DNA from: Pegea sp. RAD2-039 | Lineage: Eukaryota; Chordata; Thaliacea; Salpida; Salpidae | Reading direction: 5' to 3' | NCBI GenBank assembly: GCA_034620365.1 | Contig: JAQGEQ010000163.1 | Coordinates: 547,001-611,000, forward strand | Length of the DNA: 64,000 bases | Shown: positions 38,800 through 49,060 of the stretch, piece after piece | How the letters are laid out: every line of letters begins with the position of its first letter | Numbering within the stretch: the first letter of the stretch is position 1 | Translations under genes and position numbers: made by a program | Notes under the pieces: model-generated | Told to the model about the DNA's origin: nothing | Seen by the model: the letters and a program-made list of their open reading frames with translations, nothing else | The model's database searches: none

Positions 38800-39812
38800 A
38801 AAGAAAATTCAAAATTGAGATTCGAATCCCTGATACTATTTCATCTCTTGGCTATCTTTTTTTTCATTTTGTCATAAATGAAATACAACTGAAAATTTGA
38901 TATTTATAAATTATTAAACAATAATTAACTTTATATGAAAGATTTTTTTTAGCTACAATAAAGTCTCGTGTTAGTCGTCAGTCAAATTGAGCAAACTGGT
39001 ATTCTATATCAAGTACCACTCCAAGATTTTTTTAGGAATTTATATATCAGTGCTTTTAAAGTGGCTCCTTGAGTAAACTGACAACTATAATTGAAGCAAA
39101 CATATTTTCATGAAGCGCAAAAAACATTTAAATCGCTAATTTTATTTTTTTATGCATGCTTTGTTGCTTTAGTTTAAGAAACGTCAAAACTGATCTATAT
39201 TGATATAGTCAATGACATAGTTCTTTGCAAATAGTTCATATTTAAACAGATTTTTCAATAGGGTAACCACAGTTTAGAGTTATCTTTTCGGTTCCATCAC
39301 TACATCAAAGTCCATTACCTCTTTTAAAATTTGATAAAAAATATGATTTAAGTAACTTCTTTTACAAGTGGTATATAATACTGCCAGTTTATTCATTTTC
39401 TCCACTTACTTTACATTTTTCAATCACAACTTATATTTTAGTTATGCCTCTACAGTGTTCATATTCTTTCTATAATACTAATGCCAAATCGTGATACTTA
39501 AGACCTTTTCTGCTCATATTGTTCTCTTTTTGTTCGCTATAAAAGCTGTATAACTTGTCATCTGCAGCCATGCGTTTAAGAAAATAAATATTATAGATTT
39601 TTATTTAAACTTTTGAGATTGAAGGTTTACATTTTTCTAGAGTTATTGAAACTGCTGAATTTTTAAGACTTTTTTTTTATTCCTTAGAAGTTTTATCTGA
39701 CCTTTCTGATTAAAGTTCAAAAGTCAAGTTAACAAAAGTATACCTAATAGTTTTCAATACCGTACGGAAATTTTGGAAGTATTTAACCTAAGAGCTAACA
39801 TACCAAAAATAG
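38800..39812. other. Intergenic region between divergent genes
   Basis: AT-rich with moderate complexity, no gene recognised. It separates the minus-strand secreted ORF from the plus-strand SRSF1 side. Confidence 0.45.
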
Positions 39813-40130
39813 CTTTTATATTTTCTACTAGCTTGCGCAAACGAAAATGTCATTAAAACTTGGGTAAAGGGCCTTGGTAGACTGTTTTATGACAAAACTT
39901 CTAGGAGACGTAAAACTCCGAATTTAAAACTAGAATTAAAGCCTCGACAGTTCGTCAGTGTACTTATAGTGATTTTGGCAACTTATGCAACGCCAGCTGG
40001 GCCTAGACGCATCAGTCCATTTGTTTCGCAGCATACCTTGTCAGCCTATAAAGTGGAATCTTGCTATGTAAGAAACAACTGGATATCCATAATTTATGCC
40101 CTGGCTTACATAGCCGTTTTCGACCAAAAG
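39813..40130 (+). other. 106-codon open frame without methionine, GC-richer than its surroundings
   Basis: After a TAG at 39810, 106 codons are open before TAG at 40131, with no Met codon at all. The frame reads through ANENVIKTWVKGLGRLFYDK, a basic patch, a hydrophobic helix (FVSVLIVILATYA) and TPAGPRRISPF. The DNA is less AT-rich than its flanks. It could be an internal exon (possible donor AA|GTAGG at 40129, acceptor ACTAG at 39830), part of a transposon, or chance. No family is recognised. Confidence 0.3.
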
Positions 40131-40422
40131 TAGGCTATATGACTATAAGCTTATCTTAAAATAATTGACAGCATATTAAAGTTATTCTCACAGGTTATTC
40201 AAAGTTGTTCAAATTAGTATCAAAGTAATTTTAGCTGTAAAACTTTTAATAATCATTACAGTTTTGTTTAACTGCAATATCTTAGCTCTATGAGGTAATT
40301 TCAAAAATCTACTATCAAATTAAATCAAAAATGTGAAACTAGTTTTTAAAAAGAAAATATTAATTCATCAGATTTTTATTTTTTTAAATACTTTAAAATT
40401 TTTCAATTGGTAATGTTTTTAC

Positions 40423-40445
40423 CACGTGACAAAATCAACCAATAG
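40423..40445 (+). promoter_or_regulatory. Probable SRSF1 promoter elements: E-box and CCAAT box
   Basis: CACGTG at 40423-40428 (with flanking AC) and AACCAATAG about 10 bp downstream lie 85-108 bp before the SRSF1 ATG. This pairing and distance fit a TATA-less housekeeping promoter. A pyrimidine-rich stretch at 40485-40503 follows. Confidence 0.45.
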
Positions 40446-40530
40446 CTTTTCCGTCTAGGCCTAAGCCAGCTTCAGCATAGTCATACTTTACTTCTTCTTT
40501 TTTAAGGTAGTACTACGTAAAAAATATTAA

Positions 40531-42471
40531 ATGGATGGTGATTGTAGAGTATACGTTGGAAATCTTCCTCCAGATGTTCGTGAAAATGAGGTAGAAGATT
40601 TGTTTTATAAATATGGTCGAATAAGAAATGTTACTTTGAAAACAAGAAGAGGTCCGCCTTTTGCATTTGTCGAATTTGATGACCCAAGGTACTTATTTGC
40701 GATTTTAAGAGAAACAAATTTTCAGAAACTAATTCATTTATTTATTTCAATAAATGTGAAGGAGGGTGCCTGAAAAGAGCATCTCCCGCTAACGCACATT
40801 ATCACAAATAACATTATTCTTAGTAATAACAGTTAAATTTTTTATAGTTGATTTTGTATTAGATTTAATATTTTAAAATTAATTTAAGGATAGTTTGTAT
40901 GATAATAAATAAAGCAATTTTGTTTTTAGATATATCTTACTTATGTAAAAATAAATTAATATTTTCTTATTTTTGAATTATGATTTTAATAGTTAAAGCA
41001 GTCTCTTTTTATATTATAACTGTTTTTTTTTATTAGTTATTTTTGTCATTAAAATAATCATTAAATATTTTATAATAAATTTAAATTTTTATAACCTTTG
41101 TATTTAGTTTAGAATTATAAATGTCTTCTTGAATAACTAATATACTATCATGTGTTATATTTGTCATTGGATTATACATTAATTTTGTTTTATTTTTAAC
41201 ATTAGTTAATTATTAATTTATTTAAGTACTTATTTATAAAATAATAAAACTAAAATGTCAAAAGGCATTAAAAAACCACAAAAAGCAGAAAAGTTATAAA
41301 TTATAATAAATACTAAATATAGAATGGTTCTTGTTTAGTCAATATTTTTTATATTTTTATTATTTTTAACAGATAGTTTTGATATAAATTTTTGCAGATA
41401 AAATTTTAAACTTATTATAATAAAATGTAATAAAATATACATATTTGAATAAAATATGACTTGATTAAAATAAATTTATATCTTTTATAATACTTGATTT
41501 TTCATTTATTTAACAGTTTTTTCATTCATAAACTATCAATTTCAATGTCATATAGAGATGCACGTGACGCAGTCCATGGTAGAAATGGCTACAATTTTGA
41601 TGGCTATCGACTTCGTGTTGAACATCCAAGAGATAACAGAGACAACCGAAATACCTTTTCTCGTCCACCAAGACCTCAGTACAACTCGTATTCTTTTCGG
41701 CATGGAGCACCACCTTCTAGAAGAACTGAACATCGAGTAATCATTTCAGGTATACTTGTATTCAAACATCCACTTTTTTATGGAATAAAATAACTTTTCT
41801 ATAATCTCTTATTTGTTTTACTTCCTGTAAGAGTTTGTAAAGTAACTTTAAAAATATTTTTACTGAGCTGAAAATTGTTTTATCAGATTTCAACGCAAAT
41901 ATGGCCTTTTGGTGTTTACTAAACATATTGGGTGTGGATAATGGAATCTAATAGCAATTTGAATGTCTTGTATTTAGGTTTACCCCCAACTGGAAGCTGG
42001 CAAGATTTAAAGGATCACATGAGAGAAGCTGGTGACGTTTGTTATGCTGATGTAAACCGGGATGGAACTGGAATTGTGGAGTTTATGAACCGTGAAGATA
42101 TGAAATTTGCTGTGAAAAATTTAGATGACACCAAGTTTCGTTCTCATGAGGTTGGTCAGAGTCTTCTTTCTAGTCTCAGCAAGATTAAGATTTCTAACAC
42201 AACTACATCTAATCTCTTCTCCAGTTCTCCGGGATTTTCTGATCTTTTTCATCTACTTTATACATAATCTTCATCTTTTTATATTTAGGGAGAATCTGCT
42301 TACATAAGAGTTCGTATGGATGAAGATATCTCATCTCATCGATCAAGATCTCGAAGCTATAACGGCCGACGTTCGCCTTCTTACTCTCCCAGAGCTCGTT
42401 CTATTTCTGGATCTCCTAAAAATCAAAGGCGATCTTACTCGAGATCTCCAGTTCGGTCAAGGTCTCCTTAA
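40531..42471 (+). CDS. SRSF1: Serine/arginine-rich splicing factor 1 (SF2/ASF)
   Basis: Four exons: 40531-40688, 41556-41749, 41978-42150, 42289-42471, joined in frame. RRM1 begins [20 protein letters not shown], with RNP1 [10 protein letters not shown] linker rich in Arg, Asn and Pro follows. RRM2 is the pseudo-RRM type with the invariant [20 protein letters not shown] region. It ends with a short RS domain ([11 protein letters not shown] to [10 protein letters not shown]). Length is about 235 aa, close to the human protein. SRSF1 binds exonic enhancers and the U1 snRNP to promote splice-site choice in the nucleus. The first intron carries a LINE tail (40733-40825). Confidence 0.97.
40733..40825 (-). 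mobile_element. Dispersed repeat copy 3 in SRSF1 intron 1
   Basis: Same ATTTATTTATTTCAATAAA boundary and GAAGGAGGGTGCCTGAA core as the copies at 12475 and 28797. It is more diverged and shorter, ending near CACAAATAACA. Confidence 0.6.
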
Positions 42472-42901
42472 ATGTGACAAGTAGAAACTGCTGTCACCCC
42501 TTTGCTGCGTAATTCTCTCATTTTTGGAGATTGTATGATAAAAGCTGATTATAAAAAGATCCCTTTTTGACAATTTGAAGCGTATCATTTTTAATTACGC
42601 TTGCTTTATCAAAAAACTCCAATTTTGAAGACATTACATGGCACGATTTTAACAAAAAATATAGATAAATTTCCCTCTATTCATTCCTTAAGATTAAATA
42701 CGATTGAATTAACGGAATTCCAGTGGACAGTTGGTTCCTGGACCAGTTCACGCAGGTGGATTTAACAGACATGGTTAGATTTTAGTGATTGATGATTATG
42801 AAGTTTTTCATTATAGTTTCTCCTTATTCACTCCTTCTTAGCTCAGTAACATTACCGAATATAAACGATTTCAATAAGCGAGGGTTTTGTCGTAAAATAA
42901 A
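42472..42901 (+). other. SRSF1 3' UTR with two hairpins and a polyadenylation signal
   Basis: Two perfect inverted repeats lie close together: AAAAAG/CTTTTT with a 4-nt loop (42553-42568), and AAGCGTA/TACGCTT with an 11-nt loop (42578-42602). AATAAA is at 42896-42901. The stretch is less AT-rich than intergenic DNA. Autoregulatory 3' UTR elements are known for SRSF1 in vertebrates; a similar role here is only a guess. Confidence 0.45.
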
Positions 42902-44538
42902 GAGCTGTACTCTCAATTTGCTTCGTTATCCACTTAAAGTTGTTTTAATTTTTGTCAGATAACTTCTGGACGGAGATTAAAGATATTTTAACGGAAACTT
43001 GTTTGCGTGGAAACTAAATAATTTTCACATTTACTATATCTGTTTGGAGCTGACGGAATTGTCGCTCGTCGGAGATTAACTTTATTGGTGGAGGGTTTAC
43101 GGACTTCACTAACATGATAAAGGATAAAACCAGATAACCATATTTTAATTTCATCTTTTCCATTTCTTAATCTATCAAATTTAATGGGGTTAAAATATCT
43201 ATTCTATTTTATAAACCAATCTTCCAACTTGATAGATTTAAGGGGCTTACAATAAGGGCTCGATTTTAAAAGGGGATAATACTCGTATATAACGATTCAT
43301 CACTATCTATTTTATGATTGAAATACGTAACTAGTTTCTAAATAATTTCTATATTTTAGAACTATTTAAGTTCTAATTATTGAAAGTTATTTAAGTAATT
43401 AATTTTATTACTCAAAGTAAATTTGTTAAATAAATAGTTTAACAAAGTGCACAGGAACTATGAGCTTGTAGTAGTTGGAGGAAATGGTTTCTATGTCTAC
43501 AAATTATCTAGTATGCTTTCAATTTCTAGATTGGTAAATATAGAATTGATTCTGTCCAAACAGAATACAAATTTTTCTATTTTAACTTTGATAGTATTTA
43601 ATAAGAAGTGATTTTACAATCTAATAAATTGAAATCTATTAATTCATGTTTGATTCATTCAGTAAAGTTAAATAATTCCTAACAAGTTTTGAGTTGTACA
43701 TTAATGTTAGGCTGAAGTTACAATCGCCTATAGATTTTGTGATGTTGATGTAATTGAGTAAGTTTATAGACATTTCTAACCAAGCAATCTATTCGAAATC
43801 TTTTCAACCAATAATTTGTAGAACTTCATGAAAAACAACATTTTAAAAATTCTAATTTTTTATTTAAAGCAATTTAGTTTTGTAAGATGTTTGCTGATTA
43901 ATCAAATCTAAAAAATTTGATATCTCATTGAAATGATAAAACTTCCTGTTTTGAGTATTTCAAATATTATTAGTTTAATATGTTGGTAAAAAGAAGATAA
44001 TTCTTTCACTGAAATTGCTTGTAGACTTCAATTTTTATCAAACTTTTTAAGTAGGGTGAATAAGTAATGTTGAAAAATATATAAACACCTCAGTAATCGA
44101 AGAGTAGAGATCCATTAAAGCGTGAAGTTGTTAGATAGTAGTGAAGCTTTGTTGCAAGGTAGAATAGATGAGTTTACAAGTTTAAACAAAAATAAAAGGA
44201 TTTAAGTCAGAGTAAATGATAGATTTAGCTGAAGCAACGACAAATAATAAAGTATTTCAAACTCATTGTAATGATAATAGCTTGTTATATCGAGCTTTAT
44301 TCAAATGAATAAGGCGACAACAATAACGATACGCGATATCTACCACAAAGCCTATTACCCAATGACAACAATTATCATTTACAGTATAAAACACTAACTT
44401 TAAAAAGCTGATATATAAATGTGACGAATTTTATATAAAAACGTAAATCTTATATCTTCAACGATGTTTTAATGTAAATGTTGACCTCAAGCTAGAAAGT
44501 CTTAAAATTCAGTGGCCTGACAACAAATGTACATCATA
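42902..44538. other. Intergenic, no gene seen
   Basis: AT-rich with patches of higher complexity at 42950-43280 and 44280-44420, neither showing a usable open frame. Part of the right end probably belongs to the decayed LINE fragment that follows. Confidence 0.4.
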
Positions 44539-44874
44539 CTAAGCAAGCAAAAGCTTCACTAGCTCGTATGGCAAGATATCAAAAGTTAAACGCAGCATCA
44601 GCCATTTTTGTCTTCGCTTTAAGATACATGCAAGCGAGATATGAAATCGTTTAACATCAACACTACAATGAAAAGATATTTTAGTAAACCACCCTAAATG
44701 GTGCTTTCTACTCCGTAAATAATTGAAGAATAGAGAAGAAAAATCAACTTCAAGAAAAAGAAATTCTTGAAATAAGATTTGACTAAGACAACGGAAATGA
44801 AAAGTGTTAAGTTTATTTTCGTTAACCTTCCACAAGGACCAAGTTTTACTTGAGTACATACTTGCGTATCTCAT
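44539..44874 (-). pseudogene. Fragment of a LINE reverse transcriptase C-terminal region
   Basis: A 111-codon minus-strand frame contains SSKTWSLWKVNENKLNTFHF, RCLSQIL and RKHHLGWF. These correspond to the conserved SETW..L, LN.FH.RCLR.IL and R.LRWLGH motifs after the reverse transcriptase of RTE/Jockey-like LINEs. It is isolated and diverged, with no upstream catalytic part in frame. It may belong to the same family as the remnant at 53330-54480. Confidence 0.7.
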
Positions 44875-46018
44875 CTTTATAGCTATAAATTAAAGACTAG
44901 TTGAAAGTAAATCTGATTTCTTAAGTAACAGAAACTATTTTACTTTTATTTTAAAAGAGAATGTAGCGCGCGGTTACTTCTATATTAATAACATTTCCTT
45001 CTGCGGTCGAATACTTTTTTGATATAGATTCAAATATACCATACTCATTCATAGCTGACTTAGTGCCAAGTTAATAGAACTGAAAAAAAAAGCTCCAAAC
45101 TTTCATAAAACTGGAAATATGGAATTAGCTTCAGTTCTAAATAAAGGATTTTTCTCAAAATAGTTTTTTAAAGAAACTTTTATGCTACTGTTAATATTTA
45201 AATTAGTATATACAACCTTCTGAGCAATTGTACTCAAAATTAATCGTTTCATTTGTCGGCTTTATAAAACTGTTGGACAAAAGTACATTGACATAAAAAG
45301 TTGTTATTTTTTTGGTGAAAATGATTTAAAAACTTGTACTATTACAGAAAAGGGGTCTTTTAACTACAAAACCATTTTCTTAACTAAATAGATAAACAAA
45401 TATCACATTTGATAAGAGAGTGTCTTTCTAAAAAGACCTTAGTACAAAATAAAGATACTAATAATAAAGCTTGTCACCATGCTTGACAAAATATTAATTT
45501 TAGAAAATGACCAGTTTAGGTTCTTCTTACTTTCAAACGGAACATTATTTTCAAAAACTTTCTTATAATAAGCAAACGTAAAAAAAAGTCTAAAAAGCTT
45601 TTGGTGCTGATGATTGAAGAGTTTTTAAATCGAAGGGCTACTTCACTTTTTATAAGGGAATTTAAGCTAACTTTGATTATATTAGAGTGAAAGTAACTAT
45701 AAAAAACAGAAAATTAATTTTCTGATATAAGACGTTGCTGAATTTTTAAGATTTTTTACAGTTTTCTGATCCTTTTATTTTACAAGAAACGTTTATTTTC
45801 CTGCTTAAGATTTATAGCAAGATCTTTACAACATTTCTTCGTCTTGCAACTAAACCAAAAGAGAAACGAATTAAAGTTTGTGTTTTTCTAACTTAGACAA
45901 ACGCATTTATAAATCACTGTTGGATTTTCTTTGCAAACATTATATTTTATAATTGCAAAAAGTAAACTAGAATAAATGGAAGCACAACTTTAGATATCAG
46001 GCTGTTTTTGTTCTGTGG
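44875..46018. other. AT-rich spacer
   Basis: No gene or repeat recognised. It ends in the promoter of the small tail-anchored protein gene. Confidence 0.45.
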
Positions 46019-46025
46019 TATATAT
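46019..46025 (+). promoter_or_regulatory. TATA box of the tail-anchored protein gene
   Basis: TATATAG 67 bp upstream of the ATG at 46092 would set transcription start near 46050, leaving a 5' leader of about 40 nt. Confidence 0.45.
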
Positions 46026-46091
46026 AGTTGAAAATAAATTCATAGAAACAGAAACCTTTTTCTTCTATCGTCACAACATCGATCTTGCAAA

Positions 46092-46797
46092 ATGCAGCCT
46101 TCTCGCGTAAGTACATCTTAAAAGACATTTTTATCTTTTTTAATTTTAGATTTATAGAAACCAAGAAAAAACTCAAGTCCAGAGAAAAAGAAATCTGAAA
46201 CTAAATTTAAAATGATTCTGAAAAGGTTTGTGTTTACTTGAGGAAGATTAAAGTTTGATTTAAGCGGTGTTTTACAGTTTCCCAGCTGCTGATAAAGCTA
46301 GCCCTGAATATTACGATGCGTGTCCACCAGGAGGTTCTCTAACAGAACCTGTAGAGAAACCTCTAAGAGCTGATTTAAAATCGCTGACTCAGGTTTCATT
46401 ATCAACTACTTGCTTTCTAACGACTAAATTCCTGTTCTATTATCACTTTTTAACATTCTATCCCGTTTGAGTTATAACACTTTTTGAAATTATCAGGTGC
46501 AACGTCGAAGTAATCGCGATGAAATCAAGACTTCAGTGGAAAAATTCTTGAAGCGCGATCAGAAAGCTCAGAAAGTGAATAAGAAAATAGATAAATTAAG
46601 ATCTTCAATTCGTTGTGGAAATAAAAGCTGGAAAGTAAGTTTTTTGTTAAATATATTTTAAATACTCTGTAGTTATGAAATCCTCTTATTTCTAGGTGAA
46701 TAGCTACTTGATGTTATGCTTCTTGTTTGTGTTGATCGCTTTACTTGTTTATCTAATCATTAGCATATACGTTGAATATATTAACTTAGTTGAATGA
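46092..46797 (+). CDS. Small tail-anchored protein of unknown family
   Basis: Five exons: 46092-46106, 46158-46225, 46278-46392, 46497-46634, 46696-46797. All are GT..AG and in phase, giving about 145 aa. The first exon codes just MQPSR. The N-terminal half is basic (KPRKNSSPEKKKSETKFK), then SPEYYDACPPGG. A charged helix-forming stretch follows (EIKTSVEKFLKRDQKAQKVN), and one C-terminal transmembrane helix (LMLCFLFVLIALLVYLIISI) with a short acidic tail. The helix followed by a tail anchor resembles SNARE-type topology, but no central-layer residue pattern is convincing. It could sit on ER or another endomembrane. A TATA box precedes it and AATAAA follows at 46972. Confidence 0.75.
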
Positions 46798-46971
46798 TTA
46801 TTTTAACTTTTCTTTAGGACTTTCTAAGACTTTAGTAATTACATTCCTGTAACTTTCTATGTTTGACAATTTTTCAGAAGTCATTTTTGCCTTATTACAA
46901 ATTAGTCTAATCTTAATTTTAAAATTTGAAATCTAAAAAATTTTCTTCTAAAATCCGATAAATTTTTGTGA

Positions 46972-46977
46972 ATAAAA
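46972..46977 (+). terminator. Polyadenylation signal AATAAA
   Basis: Located 175 nt after the stop of the tail-anchored protein gene, same strand; no closer strong signal was seen. Confidence 0.4.
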
Positions 46978-49060
46978 TTGGCAACTGCAAAAAATTTTCT
47001 GTGGTCATCTACTGTCAGTTGAAACTGAAACTGAAGATGAATAGTTCAGACTCAAAACCTTTAATATAGATGGAGTTTGAGAAATCGAAGTTAGGGTGAT
47101 AGTTGCAGCATTTAAACATCATTTAAGCAGTTCATAGTAGTTGCTGCTTGCTGAGATAAGAGATAGATGCCGGAGTATTCAAAGAAGTTTTGGATACACA
47201 TTGCTAGCTGTGGACTTCTAGATTAGTACTATAATGGCCGAATTTTTTTCTATATTTTTAGTAGTTTTGCTAAATATTTTATATTTTAAATATTGGGTTA
47301 TCAATTTGTCACTTCAAGGTAGCCTCTACAAAAGCTAAGGTGCTTCTGTTGGATACATAGATGAAATACAGAATTCGTTTCTTCTTGTTAATAACTTTAT
47401 AGATTTTTGACAACTTTTTTGTTGTTGGAAATGTTCACTGCAAATATTTGGTGGAGGTCCAGACGTTTCTTACTCGTACATTGATAACTTTGTGCATTTT
47501 TTGTTTTGTAAGTAATTTACTGCGAATATTATTAATCTATTAAAAAGAATCATTGCATATCTCTAAAACAGTTGTATAGTTTTATGTAAAGAAGCTTAAG
47601 ACTCCAAATCAAACCTAAATATTAATTAAGTAAGTTTTTAGCAGAGAATACTTGGATAGCTTTAAGTTTTTCAACGATTTACAGCAAATTCTTGAATGAA
47701 AATGGAATTTCAAATCGAATAATATTTTCTGGTGTTTGCAGCACGTGAATCGCTAAGTGGAAAAAATCGAAAACTTGATTGGTTGTTCTTTATAATTGAC
47801 CAACAAATTTCATCTTATGTGAAAGTATACTTTTTCAAATCCTCAAAATAACTCTAAGCTACCAAAACATCAAAGTAAATAAAAGACGTTTTTGTTTATG
47901 ACTTGTCTTAGAACAGTTACTAAAGATTATCTTCTAATTCATAATCTTGAAATTTTATCTATGTTTCCAAATAATAACAATTAAATTTTTGATTTCAGTT
48001 GAGATGAAGTCCACGAGTTTTTAAAGTTTTATAAAAAGATTTTTTCACTACTGAAGATTTCAAATCATATAAAACATCGTTTTTAAATGTTAGTTTAATT
48101 AATCAAATGTTAAGAAATTTGCAAACCTTTTGTAACTGGTTGTTATAAGAATTACAAATTTTAGCGATTATACAAAGTTTTAGTCAAGTTAACAATTTTC
48201 AACTAAAACAGTTTTAAACTAATCTGTATTTTAAAGCTAATGTAATTTTGAAACTTTTTTTTACAATCGAATAATTTGATTCTAATCAAGCTAAAAAACA
48301 ATTTTCAGTTTCTGCTGATTAAAGATTTGAGAAAATCACAGCATGAACCAATTTTTAATTAAATCGTTTTTAAAGAAACATTTACCGATTTCAAAACAAT
48401 TTTAACAAAATTAAATTTAAGCAAAATTGAAGCTAAAGGTAATTTGTCAGCATATTTGAGAAATGTTTTTTGTGATAAGTTAGTTGATGAAAAATATCTT
48501 TAAAAGGTTCAGAACAAATGTTATTCAGAGAAAAGGAGGTCTTTAAAACAGGTCTTTTGGAAGAAAAATACAAAATCAGGAAATAATTCTCTTAAACAAA
48601 TAGTTTTAATCAATTAACAGTTTTGAATAAACGAATAAGTAGCAAAGAAATCGGTGTACGACAATTGCTAGACTGAAAGTTTGAAAATATGAGTTTTAAA
48701 CACTAAAAAATTAGTATTTCTAACTTTTAATGAAACTGGTATCTAGAATTTGAGTTATTTTTAAGTGTTCAGGTTTTAGCTACAATTATTTTAGATTAAC
48801 TGATAAAAAAAGAAAGTTAAAATCGATTTTAAAAATAAAATTGCAAAAAAAATCAGTCTCGAAAACCTAGGAAATCTTATAAAGGACACACAACACAAAT
48901 TAAAACCATCTTCTGATATTCAAAGCAATTTACAGGCAGAAAAACAAAAAAAACGAAGAAAAGGTAAATAGATGTCTCTGATGAAAAACTCAAATTTGAA
49001 TATCAATTAAAAGTTCTTGGCAGTTATTAGTAATTGCTCTTCAGTTGTTCGAGAAAAAGT
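46978..49060. other. AT-rich spacer between convergent genes
   Basis: No gene. A patch at 47040-47240 is less AT-rich but has no extended frame. Confidence 0.45.

Noticed and set aside
41494..41793. Separate plus- and minus-strand ORFs around the second SRSF1 exon
   Set aside because: The real product is the spliced SRSF1 frame; the others overlap it out of frame or run into introns.
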